A stretch of 64,000 nucleotides of DNA from Aurantiacibacter poecillastricola (lineage in GTDB: Bacteria; Pseudomonadota; Alphaproteobacteria; Sphingomonadales; Sphingomonadaceae): the NCBI RefSeq assembly GCF_030730945.1, contig NZ_JAVAMS010000002.1, forward strand, positions 434,001 to 498,000, read 5' to 3'. The first letter of the stretch is position 1. Each line of letters begins with the position of its first letter. The notes beneath the pieces were generated by a model, which searched no databases, was not told where the DNA came from, and was given only the letters and a program-made list of their open reading frames with translations. This document shows positions 63,263 to 64,000 of the stretch, one piece after another. The position numbers and the translations under genes were made by a program.

Positions 63263-64000
63263 CTAGCCGCCGCCGGGGCCGTGCTGCTGCATCGGCGGCG
63301 GACCGCTGATGTCGGTTGCGTCGCCGCCCGAGCCCTTCTGCTCCCATTCGATGCGATAGAGGTCGAACCGGCGGTCGGCGAGGTTGCGCACCGTGCCTTC
63401 CGCGCGGGCCCAGGCGAGATCGGCGAGGTTGACGTCGCTGATCGTCAGCGTTTCCACGTTCTCGCTCGCTTCGGCTGCAATGCCGTCACGTGCGAAGGGG
63501 AAGTCGCACGGTGTCAGGATGCAGCTTTGCGCGTACTGGATATCCATGTTGGCGACGTTGGGCAGGTTGCCAACATTGCCGCTCATCACGACGTAGCACT
63601 GGTTCTCGATCGCACGGGCGGCGGCGCAGTAGCGAACGCGCATGTAGCCCTGCCGGCTGTCTGTGCAGAAGGGCACGAAGATGATTCGCGCCCCCTCGTC
63701 AGCCAGGCGGCGAGCGAGCTCGGGGAATTCGCTGTCGTAGCAGATGAGCACGCCCACCGGACCGCAATCGGTCTGGATCACGTCCACCGTGTCGCCGCCA
63801 TGGATGTTCCACCAGTAGGCCTCGTTGGGCGTGGGGTGGATCTTCTCCTGCTCGTGAATGGAGCCGTCGCGCAGGCAAACCATCGCGACATTGTGGATGT
63901 CGCCATCCTCCATACGGGTGGGGTGCGAGCCGCCGATGATGTTAATGTTGTACTTGAGCGCCATCTCGGACAGCGCCTCGCGGATGCGCGGCGTGTATTC
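63263..64000 (-). CDS. carbon-nitrogen hydrolase family protein, 5' end outside window
   Basis: The last 245 residues are visible; the frame stays open to the right edge (EYTPRIREALSEMALKY), so the start lies beyond it. Nitrilase-fold residues are present: the Lys in HEQEKIHPTPNE, the catalytic Cys in VGVLICYDSEFPELARRL, and VPFCTDSRQGYMRVRYCAAARAIENQCYVV. This form is often the C-terminal half of a bifunctional GNAT acetyltransferase / amidohydrolase; that cannot be checked here. The tail (GPPPMQQHGPGGG) is low complexity. Confidence 0.9.
   Translation of the reverse strand, partial: EYTPRIREALSEMALKYNINIIGGSHPTRMEDGDIHNVAMVCLRDGSIHEQEKIHPTPNEAYWWNIHGGDTVDVIQTDCGPVGVLICYDSEFPELARRLADEGARIIFVPFCTDSRQGYMRVRYCAAARAIENQCYVVMSGNVGNLPNVANMDIQYAQSCILTPCDFPFARDGIAAEASENVETLTISDVNLADLAWARAEGTVRNLADRRFDLYRIEWEQKGSGGDATDISGPPPMQQHGPGGG

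Overview
The window is about 64 kb of high-GC chromosomal DNA from an alphaproteobacterium, most probably a member of the Sphingomonadales close to Erythrobacteraceae. That placement is an inference from gene content and style: a CckA-type cell-cycle kinase, alphaproteobacterial direct-repeat SOS boxes (GAAC-N7-GAAC at uvrA, GTTC-N7-GTTC at recA), DUF4139 and DUF885 proteins, a pair of Cfa-like methyltransferases, and the recA-methyltransferase-alaS order. No rRNA, tRNA, CRISPR array or complete insertion sequence was seen.

Layout. 1-6.9 kb (all minus) is a cell-surface locus: a trimeric autotransporter adhesin flanked by two paralogous RTX-like calcium-binding proteins that share a long, nearly identical C-terminal module; the first is cut by the window edge. 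7.1-10 kb is uvrA with an SOS box. 10-13.5 kb is an accessory patch: an AT-rich KAP-family P-loop NTPase, two small proteins and an orphan phage-terminase-small-subunit-like protein. 13.6-16.9 kb holds a TIGR02466-type oxygenase, RlpA, a puzzling stretch of about 0.75 kb without a gene, and argG. 16.9-21.4 kb (minus) is a compact operon of two Cfa-family proteins, a MATE transporter and a secreted H...NC protein. 21.5-31.2 kb carries a DUF1801 protein, an SDR / cytochrome b / Tat-exported molybdopterin oxidoreductase operon, a PQQ-type sugar dehydrogenase, the coupled pair pncC-nadE, an APC permease, a glycine-zipper protein and a DUF5694 lipoprotein. 31.2-43.1 kb is mixed housekeeping: methyltransferase, DUF418 protein, rlmN, an outer-membrane beta-barrel, a YqiJ/flotillin pair, an EAL phosphodiesterase, greB, a sulfotransferase and a soluble lytic transglycosylase.

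43.1-57.9 kb is a long plus-strand run: dapA, a frameshifted DUF885 peptidase, a degenerate CinA-domain protein, smpB, DUF2062, cckA, two DUF4139 proteins, recA with an SOS box, a methyltransferase and alaS. 57.9-64 kb carries a 56-aa protein with a possible general-stress promoter, a KefB-type antiporter, putP, a GGDEF cyclase and a truncated carbon-nitrogen hydrolase.

The strongest unexplained signals are: a dispersed element of about 50 bp with two 9-bp direct repeats, present three times (two intergenic copies, one inside a gene where it encodes a CxxC knuckle); a TonB-receptor-like VVTGSR segment behind ten prolines inside a DUF4139 protein; a CinA paralogue with its catalytic residues replaced; a Cfa paralogue without the YSCAY loop; and the gene-free 15.0-15.6 kb region with DnaA-box-like 9-mers and a minus-strand terminator.
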